NCBI GenBank assembly: GCA_051648365.1
Contig: JBOFEZ010000094.1
Coordinates: forward strand, 1-64,000
DNA: 64,000 bases
From: JAGNZR01 sp051648365
Lineage (GTDB): Bacteria > Fusobacteriota > Fusobacteriia > Fusobacteriales > Fusobacteriaceae
Reading direction: 5' to 3'
Shown: piece by piece, positions 15,969 to 24,403 of the stretch
Layout: the number at the start of each line of letters is the position of its first letter
Numbering within the stretch: the stretch's first letter is position 1
The notes under the pieces: generated by a model
Told to the model about the DNA's origin: nothing
The model's input: the letters and a program-made list of their open reading frames with translations, nothing else
Database searches by the model: none
Position numbers and translations under genes: made by a program

Positions 15969-16679
15969 TTAAATATTTGTCAATATCTCTCTGGCTACGG
16001 TTTCTACTCCCAGCCTTGCTACCATTTTAGGAAATCGCTCTCCAATTTCACCGTTATTTTTGTAGAAATGTATGGCATTATCCACAATTTTTTCAGCTTG
16101 TTGAAGGGTATAAATTCCCTCCAGCTCAGTTCCGGTAATTTGAGATGCTCCGTTCATTCCTCCAATAAAAATTGCAACCATATCTTTTTTTCTTCCTGCA
16201 ATCCCTAAATCAGAGATCTGAGGTTTAGGACAGCTATTTTTACATCCTGCTATGGTTATTCTGAATTTGTTTGGAAGAATCGTGTCATAATAATTTTTAT
16301 AGAATTTTTGTGTAAAATCTCTTGTAAGTTCCTCGGTATTAATAAGTCCAAATCTGCAGACATCCCCCTTGCATGTGTGGATAGATCTCACACGACGACC
16401 GGTTCCACCAACAATGAGACCACTCTCTAGAAGTTCTTTCTTGACAGCTTCTATATCTTCATATTGGATAAAAGGAATCTCTACATCCAGTCTTTGGGTA
16501 AGAGAAAAATATCCTCTTCCATAACGCTGAGCTATATCTCCCAGTTTGTCCGACACATCCTTAGTTACTCTTCCTGCTGGAAGGACAACTCTTACAGCAA
16601 AAGATTCTCCGTCCTTAAGAATAAGAAATCCCTGACCTCTTAAATTATTTTGAATTTCAACTGTTAAATTTTCTTTCAT
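15969..16679 (-). CDS. Compact siroheme/4Fe-4S nitrite-sulfite reductase-like protein
   Basis: 236 residues. An N-terminal ferredoxin-like half domain (about 5-60, GRVTKDVSDKLGDIAQRYG) is followed by the siroheme-Fe4S cysteines: TCKGDVC near 103-109 and AGCKNSCPKPQ near 145-155. The first pair is spaced C-x4-C where C-x5-C is usual; the second is the standard C-x3-C. It is roughly half the length of assimilatory sulfite reductase hemoprotein and lacks the extra ferredoxin domain of AsrC. It likely carries out sulfite, nitrite or another small-anion reduction with an unknown electron donor. It lies between a MalY-type lyase and a small membrane protein. Confidence 0.8.
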   Translation of the reverse strand: MKENLTVEIQNNLRGQGFLILKDGESFAVRVVLPAGRVTKDVSDKLGDIAQRYGRGYFSLTQRLDVEIPFIQYEDIEAVKKELLESGLIVGGTGRRVRSIHTCKGDVCRFGLINTEELTRDFTQKFYKNYYDTILPNKFRITIAGCKNSCPKPQISDLGIAGRKKDMVAIFIGGMNGASQITGTELEGIYTLQQAEKIVDNAIHFYKNNGEIGERFPKMVARLGVETVAREILTNI

Positions 16680-16708
16680 AGTTCACTCCTTTGAATAAAT
16701 CTAAAATT

Positions 16709-17899
16709 TTAATTTTTTAGGGCAAAAGCTATTCTTTCTAAACTTTCTTGAAGAAGGGTCCTCGGGCAGGCAAAATTTAATCTGATAAAACCTTTACCTG
16801 AATTTCCAAAAATCTCTCCTCCGTCTATAACGACTTTAGCTTCTTTCTCTAATTTATCTTTTATAATCTCTTCTGGAAAATTTAAGCCTCGGAGATCTAT
16901 CCAAGCTAGGTATGTAGATTGGAGTTCTCTAAGTTCTACCGCAGGAAGATTTTTTTTCAAAAACTCTTTCATAAACAGATAATTTTCTTCTAAATATTCG
17001 ATAAGCTGATTTAGCCAATCCTCACCCTCTCGAGAATAGGCCGCTTCTGTAGCAACTATTCCGAATAGGTTTGGAAAAGGTTTCTCACCCCATGTAAGAA
17101 GCTCGGACACCATCTTATCCCTTATAGTTGAATCAGGTACAGCTATATGGGCAGTTTTTAGGGCTGCTAGATTGAAAGATTTACTCATAGAGGTACAGAT
17201 TATTGTATTTTTTAGAGCTTTTTCACCTAGTGCTCCCAGGCTTGTAAATCTGTTTCCGAAAAGTATCAGATCACTATGTATCTCATCAGAGATAAGAGTA
17301 ACTCCGTTATCGGCACAGATATCTGATATTTTTTTCAGTTCTTTCTCTGTCCATACTCTCCCCACAGGATTGTGAGGATTGCATATAATCATAAGGGTAT
17401 TTTTAGGATTTTTTGCCATTTCTTCCAGCTCAGGAAAGTTTATGTGATAGGAACCGTCTATATCCAGTAATCTGTTATCCACTAAAATTCTTTCGTTGTT
17501 CAGAATACAGTGTCTGAACTGAGGATAGACAGGAGTTTGAATAATTACTCCCTCATTTGGTAAAGTAAGAGATTTTACTGCTAGATTGAGTGCAGGGACA
17601 ACTCCGCTCAGGGTTAGGAGCCACTCTTTTTGGAGGTGGAATCCTCTTCTTTTGTAGCTCCAGTAATTTATGGCTTGAAAATAATTTGAATCGTCCATGC
17701 TGTATCCGAAAACACCATGTTTTACTCTTTCCAAAAGTTTTTGAGTGACAATTTCAGGAACTTTGAAATCCATATCAGCTACCCATAGTGGAATACTTTT
17801 TTCATCAACATAATCAGCCATCTCATACATACCTTCCAGAGACCATTTTCTAGAATAGCTTCCTCTTCTCTCAACCACTTCATCAAAGTTGTATCTCAT
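16709..17899 (-). CDS. MalY/PatB family PLP-dependent C-S lyase (cystathionine beta-lyase-like)
   Basis: 396 residues, full length for fold-type I aminotransferases of the MalY/PatB group. Seen: VADMDF near the N-terminus (WVADMDFKVP, group hallmark), CNPHNPVGRVW near 170, SDEIHSDLI near 205, and the PLP lysine in SMSKSFNLAALK near 238. These enzymes cleave cystathionine or cysteine to pyruvate, ammonia and thiol or sulfide. The adjacent siroheme reductase makes a sulfur-metabolism role reasonable. Substrate not decided by sequence. Confidence 0.88.
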   Translation of the reverse strand: MRYNFDEVVERRGSYSRKWSLEGMYEMADYVDEKSIPLWVADMDFKVPEIVTQKLLERVKHGVFGYSMDDSNYFQAINYWSYKRRGFHLQKEWLLTLSGVVPALNLAVKSLTLPNEGVIIQTPVYPQFRHCILNNERILVDNRLLDIDGSYHINFPELEEMAKNPKNTLMIICNPHNPVGRVWTEKELKKISDICADNGVTLISDEIHSDLILFGNRFTSLGALGEKALKNTIICTSMSKSFNLAALKTAHIAVPDSTIRDKMVSELLTWGEKPFPNLFGIVATEAAYSREGEDWLNQLIEYLEENYLFMKEFLKKNLPAVELRELQSTYLAWIDLRGLNFPEEIIKDKLEKEAKVVIDGGEIFGNSGKGFIRLNFACPRTLLQESLERIAFALKN

Positions 17900-17909
17900 G
17901 AATCGCCCC

Positions 17910-18293
17910 CTATCTTTTTTTTATAAATTTTTGAAAATGGTTTTCACTTTTGTTTTTAAATTCTTTTTTAACCTCTTTTACATCTGATTGATTTTTCTTA
18001 TCAGATTTTATTCCTAGAATTTTTTCTCTGACTTTTTCCCTGTCTGAATCTTCTCCTATGTTAAACTCCTCATAGGCTATATCATCGTCATCATCGTCAT
18101 AGACCGTGACTTCTAAGAAATCATTTTTTTTGGTTTTTATAAGATTAAAATCTTTTATGTTTCTAATAACATACTCATCAGCTTCATCACTTGTTTTATT
18201 GAGAACCACCAATTCCCCACTGTTTTTCTTAGCTAATTTAATATAAAATTCTAGAATTTCTGTCAATGTTCCACGACTTACATTATATGCCAT
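17910..18293 (-). CDS. Unknown small acidic/basic protein
   Basis: 127 residues, unrecognised. The N-terminal ~95 residues contain a run of six Asp (VYDDDDDDIAYEEF, about 82-95), encoded by alternating GAT/GAC codons; the C-terminal ~30 residues are strongly basic and Lys-rich. No membrane segment. First gene of the four-gene leftward operon (10 nt before the lyase), behind an extended -10 promoter and a small palindrome. Function not inferable. Confidence 0.6.
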   Translation of the reverse strand: MAYNVSRGTLTEILEFYIKLAKKNSGELVVLNKTSDEADEYVIRNIKDFNLIKTKKNDFLEVTVYDDDDDDIAYEEFNIGEDSDREKVREKILGIKSDKKNQSDVKEVKKEFKNKSENHFQKFIKKR

Positions 18294-18327
18294 AATTAAC
18301 TCCTTTTTGAATTTTTTAACTCTTCTA

Positions 18328-18346
18328 ATTATAACAGATTAATCTG
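18328..18346 (-). promoter_or_regulatory. Extended -10 promoter with overlapping palindrome before the sulfur-related operon
   Basis: On the minus strand, TGTTATAAT (extended -10, TATAAT at 18328-18333) is directly preceded by the perfect 12-bp palindrome CAGATTAATCTG (18335-18346), placed between the -10 and -35 positions where a repressor would block polymerase. Confidence 0.55.
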
Positions 18347-18364
18347 AAAAATAGAAATAAAATA

Positions 18365-18382
18365 GAGAAGATTTCTCTTCTC
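18365..18382 (-). terminator. Terminator of the crr-fum-malic enzyme operon
   Basis: GAGAAGA-GAAA-TCTTCTC hairpin on the minus strand followed by TATTTTATTT. Confidence 0.7.
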
Positions 18383-18393
18383 CATCTATAAAA

Positions 18394-19569
18394 CTATCTG
18401 CAAAGATTTTGTTCTTTAGCGATTCTTTCAACTTCCAAGGCAACAGCTTCTGCAACTCTGTCATCAAATGGGTTTGGTATGATATATTCTGGAGTAAGTT
18501 CTTCCTCTTTGAGAAGTCCAGCAATAGCTCTTGCTGCTGCCATCTTCATCTCTTCAGAGATTTTCTTAGATCCAGCTCTAAGTGCTCCTTTAAATAATCC
18601 AGGGAAAGCAAGAACGTTATTAACCTGGTTAGGGTAATCAGATCTTCCAGTTCCTACAATTTTAGCACCAGCTTCCAGAGCAAGCTCAGGCATAATTTCT
18701 GGAGTAGGGTTTGCCATGGCAAAAATCAGAGGATCTTTGTTCATAGTTTTAACCATATCTTGAGTAAGAGCTCCAGCAACAGAAACGCCTACAAAGATAT
18801 CAGCTCCGATCATTGCAGTAGCTAAATCTCCCTTGATATCATTTGGATTCGTAATTTCAGCCAACTCTTTTTTAGAGAAATCATAAGATTCCATTTCTGA
18901 TTTTCTGATGATTCCCTTTCTATCGAGGATAAGAATCTCTCCTACACCTAAATCTTTGATAAGTTTAGCTATAGAACTTCCAGCAGCTCCTGCACCGTTG
19001 ATAACAACTTTTGCAGTAGAAAGATTTTTCTCTTTTAAAAGTTTGTAAGAGTTTATAATAGCTGCAACTGTAACAATGGCTGTTCCGTGTTGATCATCAT
19101 GGAATACTGGAATATCAAGTTCCTCTTTAAGTCTTCTTTCAATCTCTATACATCTTGGAGCAGAGATATCCTCAAGGTTGATTCCTCCGAATCCAGGTGC
19201 TATAAGTTTAACTGCTTTAATAATTTCTTCAGTATCTTTAGTGTCTAAACAGATAGGAAAAGCATCTACTCCAGCAAAAGTTTTGAAAAGTATAGCCTTT
19301 CCTTCCATTACCGGAAGTGCTGCCTCAGGACCGATATCTCCAAGCCCTAGAACAGCAGTACCATCAGTAACAACAGCAACCATATTTCCTTTAGATGTAT
19401 ATTTGTAGACATCATTAACATTGGCTGCGATTCTGTTACAAGGTTCAGCAACTCCTGGAGAGTAAGCAAGACTTAATTCTTCTTTGCTTGTAACTGGAAC
19501 TTTAGATATAACCTCGATTTTTCCCTTGAATTTCTCATGCAATTTTACTGAATCATCATAAACTGACAT
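18394..19569 (-). CDS. Malic enzyme, NAD(P)-dependent, decarboxylating
   Basis: 391 residues, the short bacterial form without a phosphotransacetylase domain. It interconverts malate with pyruvate plus CO2. Seen: SLAYSPGVAEPC near 29-40, VTDGTAVLGLGDIGPEAALPVMEGK near 66-90 with catalytic residues, FHDDQHGTA near 156-164, and the NAD site INGAGAAGSSIA near 190-201. Last gene of an operon with fumarase, 45 nt after the beta subunit, so malate made from fumarate can be fed directly to pyruvate, or the reverse. Confidence 0.94.
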   Translation of the reverse strand: MSVYDDSVKLHEKFKGKIEVISKVPVTSKEELSLAYSPGVAEPCNRIAANVNDVYKYTSKGNMVAVVTDGTAVLGLGDIGPEAALPVMEGKAILFKTFAGVDAFPICLDTKDTEEIIKAVKLIAPGFGGINLEDISAPRCIEIERRLKEELDIPVFHDDQHGTAIVTVAAIINSYKLLKEKNLSTAKVVINGAGAAGSSIAKLIKDLGVGEILILDRKGIIRKSEMESYDFSKKELAEITNPNDIKGDLATAMIGADIFVGVSVAGALTQDMVKTMNKDPLIFAMANPTPEIMPELALEAGAKIVGTGRSDYPNQVNNVLAFPGLFKGALRAGSKKISEEMKMAAARAIAGLLKEEELTPEYIIPNPFDDRVAEAVALEVERIAKEQNLCR

Positions 19570-19614
19570 AAATCCCCCTAAATATTTTTTATTTTTAAAT
19601 ATGTTGTGAATAGT

Positions 19615-20166
19615 TTAATCCTCAATTTTCCATTCGGCCTGACCTTCAGCATAAAGGTCCCCACCGTGGATATCATTGATTACAATAGCTGGAAAATCTT
19701 CTACATAAAGTTTTCTAATAGCTTCAGCTCCAAGATCCTCGTAGGCAATAAGCTCAACAGACTTAATTGTTTTTGCGATAAGAGCAGCAGCTCCTCCTAC
19801 TGCAGCAAAATAAACTGCTTTATTTTTTAGAATGGCTTCTTTTACTCCAGCATCTCTTTTTCCTTTACCAATCATGCCCTTAAGTCCTTGATCCATAAGA
19901 ATAGGAGCATAAGGGTCCATTCTATATGCAGTTGTAGGACCAGCACTTCCTATAACCTGTCCTGGCTTTGCAGGAGTAGGACCTACATAATAGATAATCT
20001 GTCCTTCGACATTAAAGGGAAGTTCTTTTCCCTCTTGAAGAAGTTTGACAAGTCTTGCATGGGCAGCATCCCTTGCTGTATAGATATATCCAGTGATAAG
20101 AACTGAATCTCCGGATTTTAGTTTATTTATAGTTTCCTCTGTTAAAGGAGTGGCAATTTTTATCAT
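19615..20166 (-). CDS. Class I fumarate hydratase, beta (C-terminal) subunit
   Basis: 183 residues matching the C-terminal domain of class I fumarases (VLITGYIYTARDAAHARL near 24-41, GPTPAKPGQVIGSAGPTTAYRMDPY near 66-90, GKGKRD near 105). Together with the alpha subunit it hydrates fumarate to malate. The start overlaps the alpha stop by one base (TAATG), ensuring coupled synthesis. The split form resembles TtdB-type dehydratases too, so tartrate dehydratase is an alternative; the malic enzyme neighbour favours fumarase. Confidence 0.9.
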   Translation of the reverse strand: MIKIATPLTEETINKLKSGDSVLITGYIYTARDAAHARLVKLLQEGKELPFNVEGQIIYYVGPTPAKPGQVIGSAGPTTAYRMDPYAPILMDQGLKGMIGKGKRDAGVKEAILKNKAVYFAAVGGAAALIAKTIKSVELIAYEDLGAEAIRKLYVEDFPAIVINDIHGGDLYAEGQAEWKIED

Positions 20167-21008
20167 TACAGAATTACCTCCTTGTGTCTTGCAGCATGAC
20201 AGTTAAGATTTATTGCAACCGGTAGAGAAGCAATATGACAAGGGTAAGTTTCAACTTTAACTGCAAGAGCAGTAGTTCTTCCTCCTAATCCCAGAGGTCC
20301 TATTCCAGTTTTGTTTATCATCTCTAAAAGATCTTTTTCAAGCTGGGCATTAATCGGATCAGGACTTGAGTCAGAAACTTCTCTCATAAGAGATTCTTTG
20401 GCTAGAAGAGCAGCTTTCTCGAAGCTCCCTCCAATTCCTACTCCTACAATAATTGGCGGACAAGGATTTCCACCTGCATTTTTGATGGTATCAACCACAA
20501 ATTTCTTAACGCCCTCTATTCCGTCAGCGGGTCTCAGCATCTTAACAACGCTCATGTTTTCAGAACCCCCGCCTTTTGGTGCGACAATTATTTTCACTTT
20601 ATCCGAACCAGGGATTAGTTTGGTGTGGATAACAGCTGGAGTATTATCTTTTGTGTTTACTCTGTCAAAAGGATGTCTTACTATGGATTTTCTTAGGTAT
20701 CCCTTGTCATATCCACGTCTGATTCCTTCCTGAATAGCAGCATATATGTCTCCGTCTATTTTAACTTCTGTTCCAATTTCAAGGAATACAACAACAAGAC
20801 CTGTATCCTGACACATAGGAACTGATTCATTCATAGCTATCTCATCGTTTGTAATAATCTGTTCAAGAACAGTTCTGGCAAGAGGTGACTCCTCTTTGCT
20901 ATGGAAATCTTTGATTTTATTTAAAACATCTTTTCCAATGTAATAGTTGGCTTCTATGCAAAGTCTTTCAACTTCCGAAGAAACTTTTGCTAAATCTAAG
21001 TGTTTCAT
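20166..21008 (-). CDS. Class I fumarate hydratase, alpha (Fe-S) subunit
   Basis: 280 residues, the normal alpha-subunit length. Three cysteines in the expected places bind the oxygen-sensitive 4Fe-4S cluster: PMCQDTG near 60, NPCPP near 185, and NCHAARH near 270. GGSENMS near 146 and GPLGLGGRTTALAVK near 237-251 are family marks. It lies between crr and the beta subunit. An oxygen-labile enzyme preceded by an Fnr/Crp-like site is a sensible pairing for an anaerobe. Confidence 0.92.
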   Translation of the reverse strand: MKHLDLAKVSSEVERLCIEANYYIGKDVLNKIKDFHSKEESPLARTVLEQIITNDEIAMNESVPMCQDTGLVVVFLEIGTEVKIDGDIYAAIQEGIRRGYDKGYLRKSIVRHPFDRVNTKDNTPAVIHTKLIPGSDKVKIIVAPKGGGSENMSVVKMLRPADGIEGVKKFVVDTIKNAGGNPCPPIIVGVGIGGSFEKAALLAKESLMREVSDSSPDPINAQLEKDLLEMINKTGIGPLGLGGRTTALAVKVETYPCHIASLPVAINLNCHAARHKEVIL

Positions 21009-21027
21009 AACTCCTCCAATCGATAAA

Positions 21028-21522
21028 TTATTTTACAAGAACTCTCATAAGAAGATCTCCGTGTTTAACATCTCCTGTAGCGACTATTTCAAGTTTTTCA
21101 ACTATATCCATGTTATTGATTATAACAGGAGTAATGCTAGATTTAGCATTGGCTTTTATATAATCTAAATCATATTTCACAAGTTCTTCTCCGATTTTAA
21201 CAGCATCACCAGGGGCAGCAACTCTTGTGAATCCCATTCCCTTAAGGTTAACGGTATCAATACCGAAATGCACAATCATTTCTAATCCATTTGGTGCTTC
21301 AAAACTTACAGCGTGGTTAGTTTCAAAAATATCAATATCTCCTTCAATAATAGAGTAGATTGATCCTTCAGTAGGAAGAATAGCGCATCCGTCTCCAATC
21401 ATTTTTTGTGCAAAAGCGTCATCTGGAGTTTCAGACAAAGGAATAACTTTTCCATTTAATGGTGAATAGATGTTGTACCAATTTTCCTCTTTTTTCTTTT
21501 TAAAGAAATCAAATAATCCCAT
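21028..21522 (-). CDS. crr: PTS glucose-type EIIA protein (Crr-like)
   Basis: 164 residues, a free-standing EIIA(Glc) domain. The phosphorylated His is H85 in HFGIDTV, with the partner His H70 in TNHAVSF; GVAAPGDAV-like sequence (VAAPGDAVKIGEEL) lies near 122-135. It passes phosphate from HPr to EIIB and in many bacteria is itself a regulator. It heads the operon with fumarase and malic enzyme instead of sitting with ptsHI. The EIIBC at 32666 has no EIIA domain and is a likely client. Confidence 0.93.
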   Translation of the reverse strand: MGLFDFFKKKKEENWYNIYSPLNGKVIPLSETPDDAFAQKMIGDGCAILPTEGSIYSIIEGDIDIFETNHAVSFEAPNGLEMIVHFGIDTVNLKGMGFTRVAAPGDAVKIGEELVKYDLDYIKANAKSSITPVIINNMDIVEKLEIVATGDVKHGDLLMRVLVK

Positions 21523-21573
21523 AAAAACCCTCCTAAAGTATTATGATGTATATATGTTATTTTTTCATATTTT

Positions 21574-21587
21574 TTGATTTAAATCAA
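21574..21587. promoter_or_regulatory. Fnr/Crp-type operator (TTGAT-N4-ATCAA)
   Basis: A perfect 14-bp palindrome, TTGATTTAAATCAA, equal to the E. coli Fnr consensus TTGATnnnnATCAA, is centred 58 bp upstream of the crr start in the crr-clpB divergent region. A Crp/Fnr-family regulator probably controls crr-fum-malic enzyme. The exact transcription start is unclear, so activation versus repression cannot be told. Confidence 0.55.
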
Positions 21588-21677
21588 GTTAAAAATGTAA
21601 AAAATTATGAAGTATTTAATTTATCTATATTTTTCTCTCGAAAAATTAACTGACTTTAAGATTTAAAGAGGAATTTA

Positions 21678-21686
21678 TGCTATAAT
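21678..21686 (+). promoter_or_regulatory. Extended -10 of clpB promoter
   Basis: TGCTATAAT, 51 nt before the clpB start. No convincing -35, and no CIRCE heat-shock repeat is seen. Confidence 0.6.
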
Positions 21687-21736
21687 TTTAATAGAAATTC
21701 TTAAAATTACTTAATTTCAAAAAATTAGGAGGAAAA

Positions 21737-24331
21737 ATGGAATTTAAAAAATTTACTGAAAAATCAATCGAGGCACTTAACAGCTGTCAAAAATTAGCTT
21801 TAGAGAATGGACAAAATAGTATAAAGCCCGAGCTTCTTGCTCTTGCTCTTCTGAAAGCTAATAACGGACTGATTCCCAGAGTCCTAAAAAAAATGGATAT
21901 AGACAGCAATTATGTTATCGAAAAAATTCAAGAGGAGATAGACAGATTTCCTAAAATAAGTGGAAATAATCTTGGAGAACCTATGCTGGATAGTCAGACA
22001 CATAAACTGCTTCTAGTTGCGGAAAAAATAATGGAAAAAATGGGCGACTCCTATGTGAGTGTGGAGCATATTTTTATGGCTCTAATTGAAGACACCAAAG
22101 TTCTTCAGAGATGTGGAATAAATTTAAATAGATTTCAGGATGTTATAAGAGAGATAAGAGGAAGCCAGAAAGTTGATTCTCAAAATCCAGAGGAAAAGTA
22201 TGAGGTTCTGGAAAAATATGGTAAAAACCTTGTAGAGCTAGCTAGAAAGGGAAAAATAGATCCGGTGATAGGAAGAGATAGTGAAATCAGGAGAACTATT
22301 CAGATTATATCCCGTAGAACTAAAAATAATCCCATACTTATAGGAGAACCTGGTGTTGGAAAGACAGCCATAGCTGAAGGGATAGCCCAACGGATATTGA
22401 AAGGGGATGTTCCTGAATCTCTTAAAGGAAAGGTACTTTTTTCACTTGATATGGGAGCCCTTATTGCTGGAGCAAAGTACCGTGGAGAGTTTGAAGAACG
22501 TTTAAAAGCTGTTTTGCAGGAGGTAGAAAATTCTGAGGGAGGAATAATTCTTTTTATTGATGAAATTCATACCATAGTAGGAGCTGGGAAAACAGATGGA
22601 GCTATGGATGCAGGGAATATATTGAAACCCATGTTGGCACGGGGCGAAGTAAAAGTTATAGGAGCCACTACGATTGATGAATATAGAAAATATATTGAAA
22701 AAGATGCAGCTTTAGAAAGACGATTCCAAATTGTAACCGTAGACGAACCCACTGTGGAAGATACTATTTCAATACTCAGGGGATTAAAAGAAAAATTTGA
22801 AGTTTATCATGGGATAAGGATAACTGATGGAGCAATAGTTACGGCTTCTATACTGAGTGACAGATATATAACCGATAGAAATCTTCCGGATAAAGCGATA
22901 GATCTTATAGATGAAGCGGCAGCTATGATAAAAACAGAGATAGATTCCATGCCTGCTGAATTGGATACACTTATAAGAAAAGCTCTTCAGTTGGAAATAG
23001 AGAGAGAAGCACTGAAACGAGAAAAGGATCAGGAATCAAAGGAGCGACTAGCAGTTCTAGAAAAAGAGCTGAGCGAGATAAATTTTCAGAAAGATTCCCT
23101 TAAAGCGGAGTGGGATCTGGAAAAAAGAGATATGGCAAGGGTACAGGATATAAAAGCAGGGATAGATAAAGTTCGGCTTCAGATAGAGGCTGCAGAGCGA
23201 GAATATAATTTGGATAAACTTGCAGAATTGAAATATGGTAAATTAGCAAGTTTGGAAAAAGAACTTTTAGAACAAGAAAAAAAACTTCGTGAAAATAGCG
23301 AAAAAGAGAATTCAATCTATCGCCAAGAGGTTACACCTGAAGAGATAACTGAAATAATTTCTAAGTGGACAGGCATCCCAGTATCTAAGCTTTTAGCAAC
23401 AGAAAGAGAAAAACTTCTGCACCTAGAAGATCACTTAAAAGAATCTGTAAAAGGCCAGGATGAAGCAGTAAAAGCTGTATCAGAAACTGTTCTTAGATCT
23501 CGTGCGGGACTTAAAGATGAGAATAGACCTATGGGATCCTTTATTTTTCTAGGACCTACAGGCGTTGGAAAAACATATTTAGCGAAGGCGTTAGCTCTCA
23601 ATCTTTTTGATGACGAAGAGAATATAGTCCGTATAGATATGAGTGAATATATGGATAAATTTTCTGTGACTAGACTTATAGGAGCTCCTCCGGGGTATGT
23701 GGGATATGAAGAGGGAGGACAACTAACTGAAGCTATACGTAGAAAACCATATTCTGTAATTCTTTTTGACGAGATAGAAAAAGCTCATGGAGATATTTTT
23801 AACGTACTTCTCCAAGTTTTAGATGATGGAAGATTAACTGACGGTCAAGGGCGAATAATAAGTTTTAAAAATACCCTCATAATTATGACCTCTAATATAG
23901 GAAGTTCTTTTATACTTGAGGATCCTGAACTCTCTTCAGAAACTCGAAAAAAAGTTATGGAAATTATGAAAAATAATTTTAAACCTGAGTTTTTAAATCG
24001 TATAGATGATATTATAACTTTTAAAGCTTTAGGTTTTGAATCCATAAAAGAGATAGTAAAAAATCTTTTGAAAGGTGTAGAAGTAAAACTCAAAAATCAG
24101 AATATTCACATAAATTTTAGTGAAGATGTTTCAGAGTATCTGGTACAAAATTCTTATGATCCAGCTTACGGAGCCCGTCCTTTGAGAAGATATATTCAGA
24201 AAGAGATTGAAACATCTCTGGCTAAAGATATAATTTCAGGAAGAATCAGAGAAAGAGACACTGTAAAAGCCTCCATAAAAGAAGAGAGAGTGGAATTTGA
24301 AATTGAAGGCAGAAAAACAATAACCAGTTAA
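21737..24331 (+). CDS. clpB: ATP-dependent disaggregase ClpB
   Basis: 864 residues, full length. It rescues aggregated proteins with DnaK. Order: Clp N-domain (about 1-145), AAA1 with Walker A GEPGVGKTA near 202-210 and Walker B ILFIDEIH, a long coiled-coil middle domain (about 395-535) that separates ClpB from ClpA/C, then AAA2 with Walker A GPTGVGKTY near 605-613, and a C-terminal D2 small domain. No ClpP-binding IGF/L loop is apparent. AGGAGG precedes the ATG. Single-gene unit, divergent from crr. Confidence 0.97.
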   Translation: MEFKKFTEKSIEALNSCQKLALENGQNSIKPELLALALLKANNGLIPRVLKKMDIDSNYVIEKIQEEIDRFPKISGNNLGEPMLDSQTHKLLLVAEKIMEKMGDSYVSVEHIFMALIEDTKVLQRCGINLNRFQDVIREIRGSQKVDSQNPEEKYEVLEKYGKNLVELARKGKIDPVIGRDSEIRRTIQIISRRTKNNPILIGEPGVGKTAIAEGIAQRILKGDVPESLKGKVLFSLDMGALIAGAKYRGEFEERLKAVLQEVENSEGGIILFIDEIHTIVGAGKTDGAMDAGNILKPMLARGEVKVIGATTIDEYRKYIEKDAALERRFQIVTVDEPTVEDTISILRGLKEKFEVYHGIRITDGAIVTASILSDRYITDRNLPDKAIDLIDEAAAMIKTEIDSMPAELDTLIRKALQLEIEREALKREKDQESKERLAVLEKELSEINFQKDSLKAEWDLEKRDMARVQDIKAGIDKVRLQIEAAEREYNLDKLAELKYGKLASLEKELLEQEKKLRENSEKENSIYRQEVTPEEITEIISKWTGIPVSKLLATEREKLLHLEDHLKESVKGQDEAVKAVSETVLRSRAGLKDENRPMGSFIFLGPTGVGKTYLAKALALNLFDDEENIVRIDMSEYMDKFSVTRLIGAPPGYVGYEEGGQLTEAIRRKPYSVILFDEIEKAHGDIFNVLLQVLDDGRLTDGQGRIISFKNTLIIMTSNIGSSFILEDPELSSETRKKVMEIMKNNFKPEFLNRIDDIITFKALGFESIKEIVKNLLKGVEVKLKNQNIHINFSEDVSEYLVQNSYDPAYGARPLRRYIQKEIETSLAKDIISGRIRERDTVKASIKEERVEFEIEGRKTITS

Positions 24332-24358
24332 AAAAATATAGAAGTTCAGGTATAATTC

Positions 24359-24367
24359 TGATATAAT
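24359..24367 (+). promoter_or_regulatory. Extended -10 before the DMT transporter gene
   Basis: TGATATAAT, 37 nt upstream of the start; a second TATAAT lies 11 bp earlier. Confidence 0.5.
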
Positions 24368-24403
24368 TTTTAGGTGTTTAAAAATTTTAAAAAGGGGTTT
24401 TGA

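Noticed and set aside
20311..20733. 140-codon plus-strand frame opposite the fumarase alpha subunit
   Set aside because: Antisense shadow of a well-supported enzyme gene.
21523..21736. CIRCE heat-shock operator before clpB
   Set aside because: The TTAGCACTC-N9-GAGTGCTAA repeat is absent; only an extended -10 is visible.
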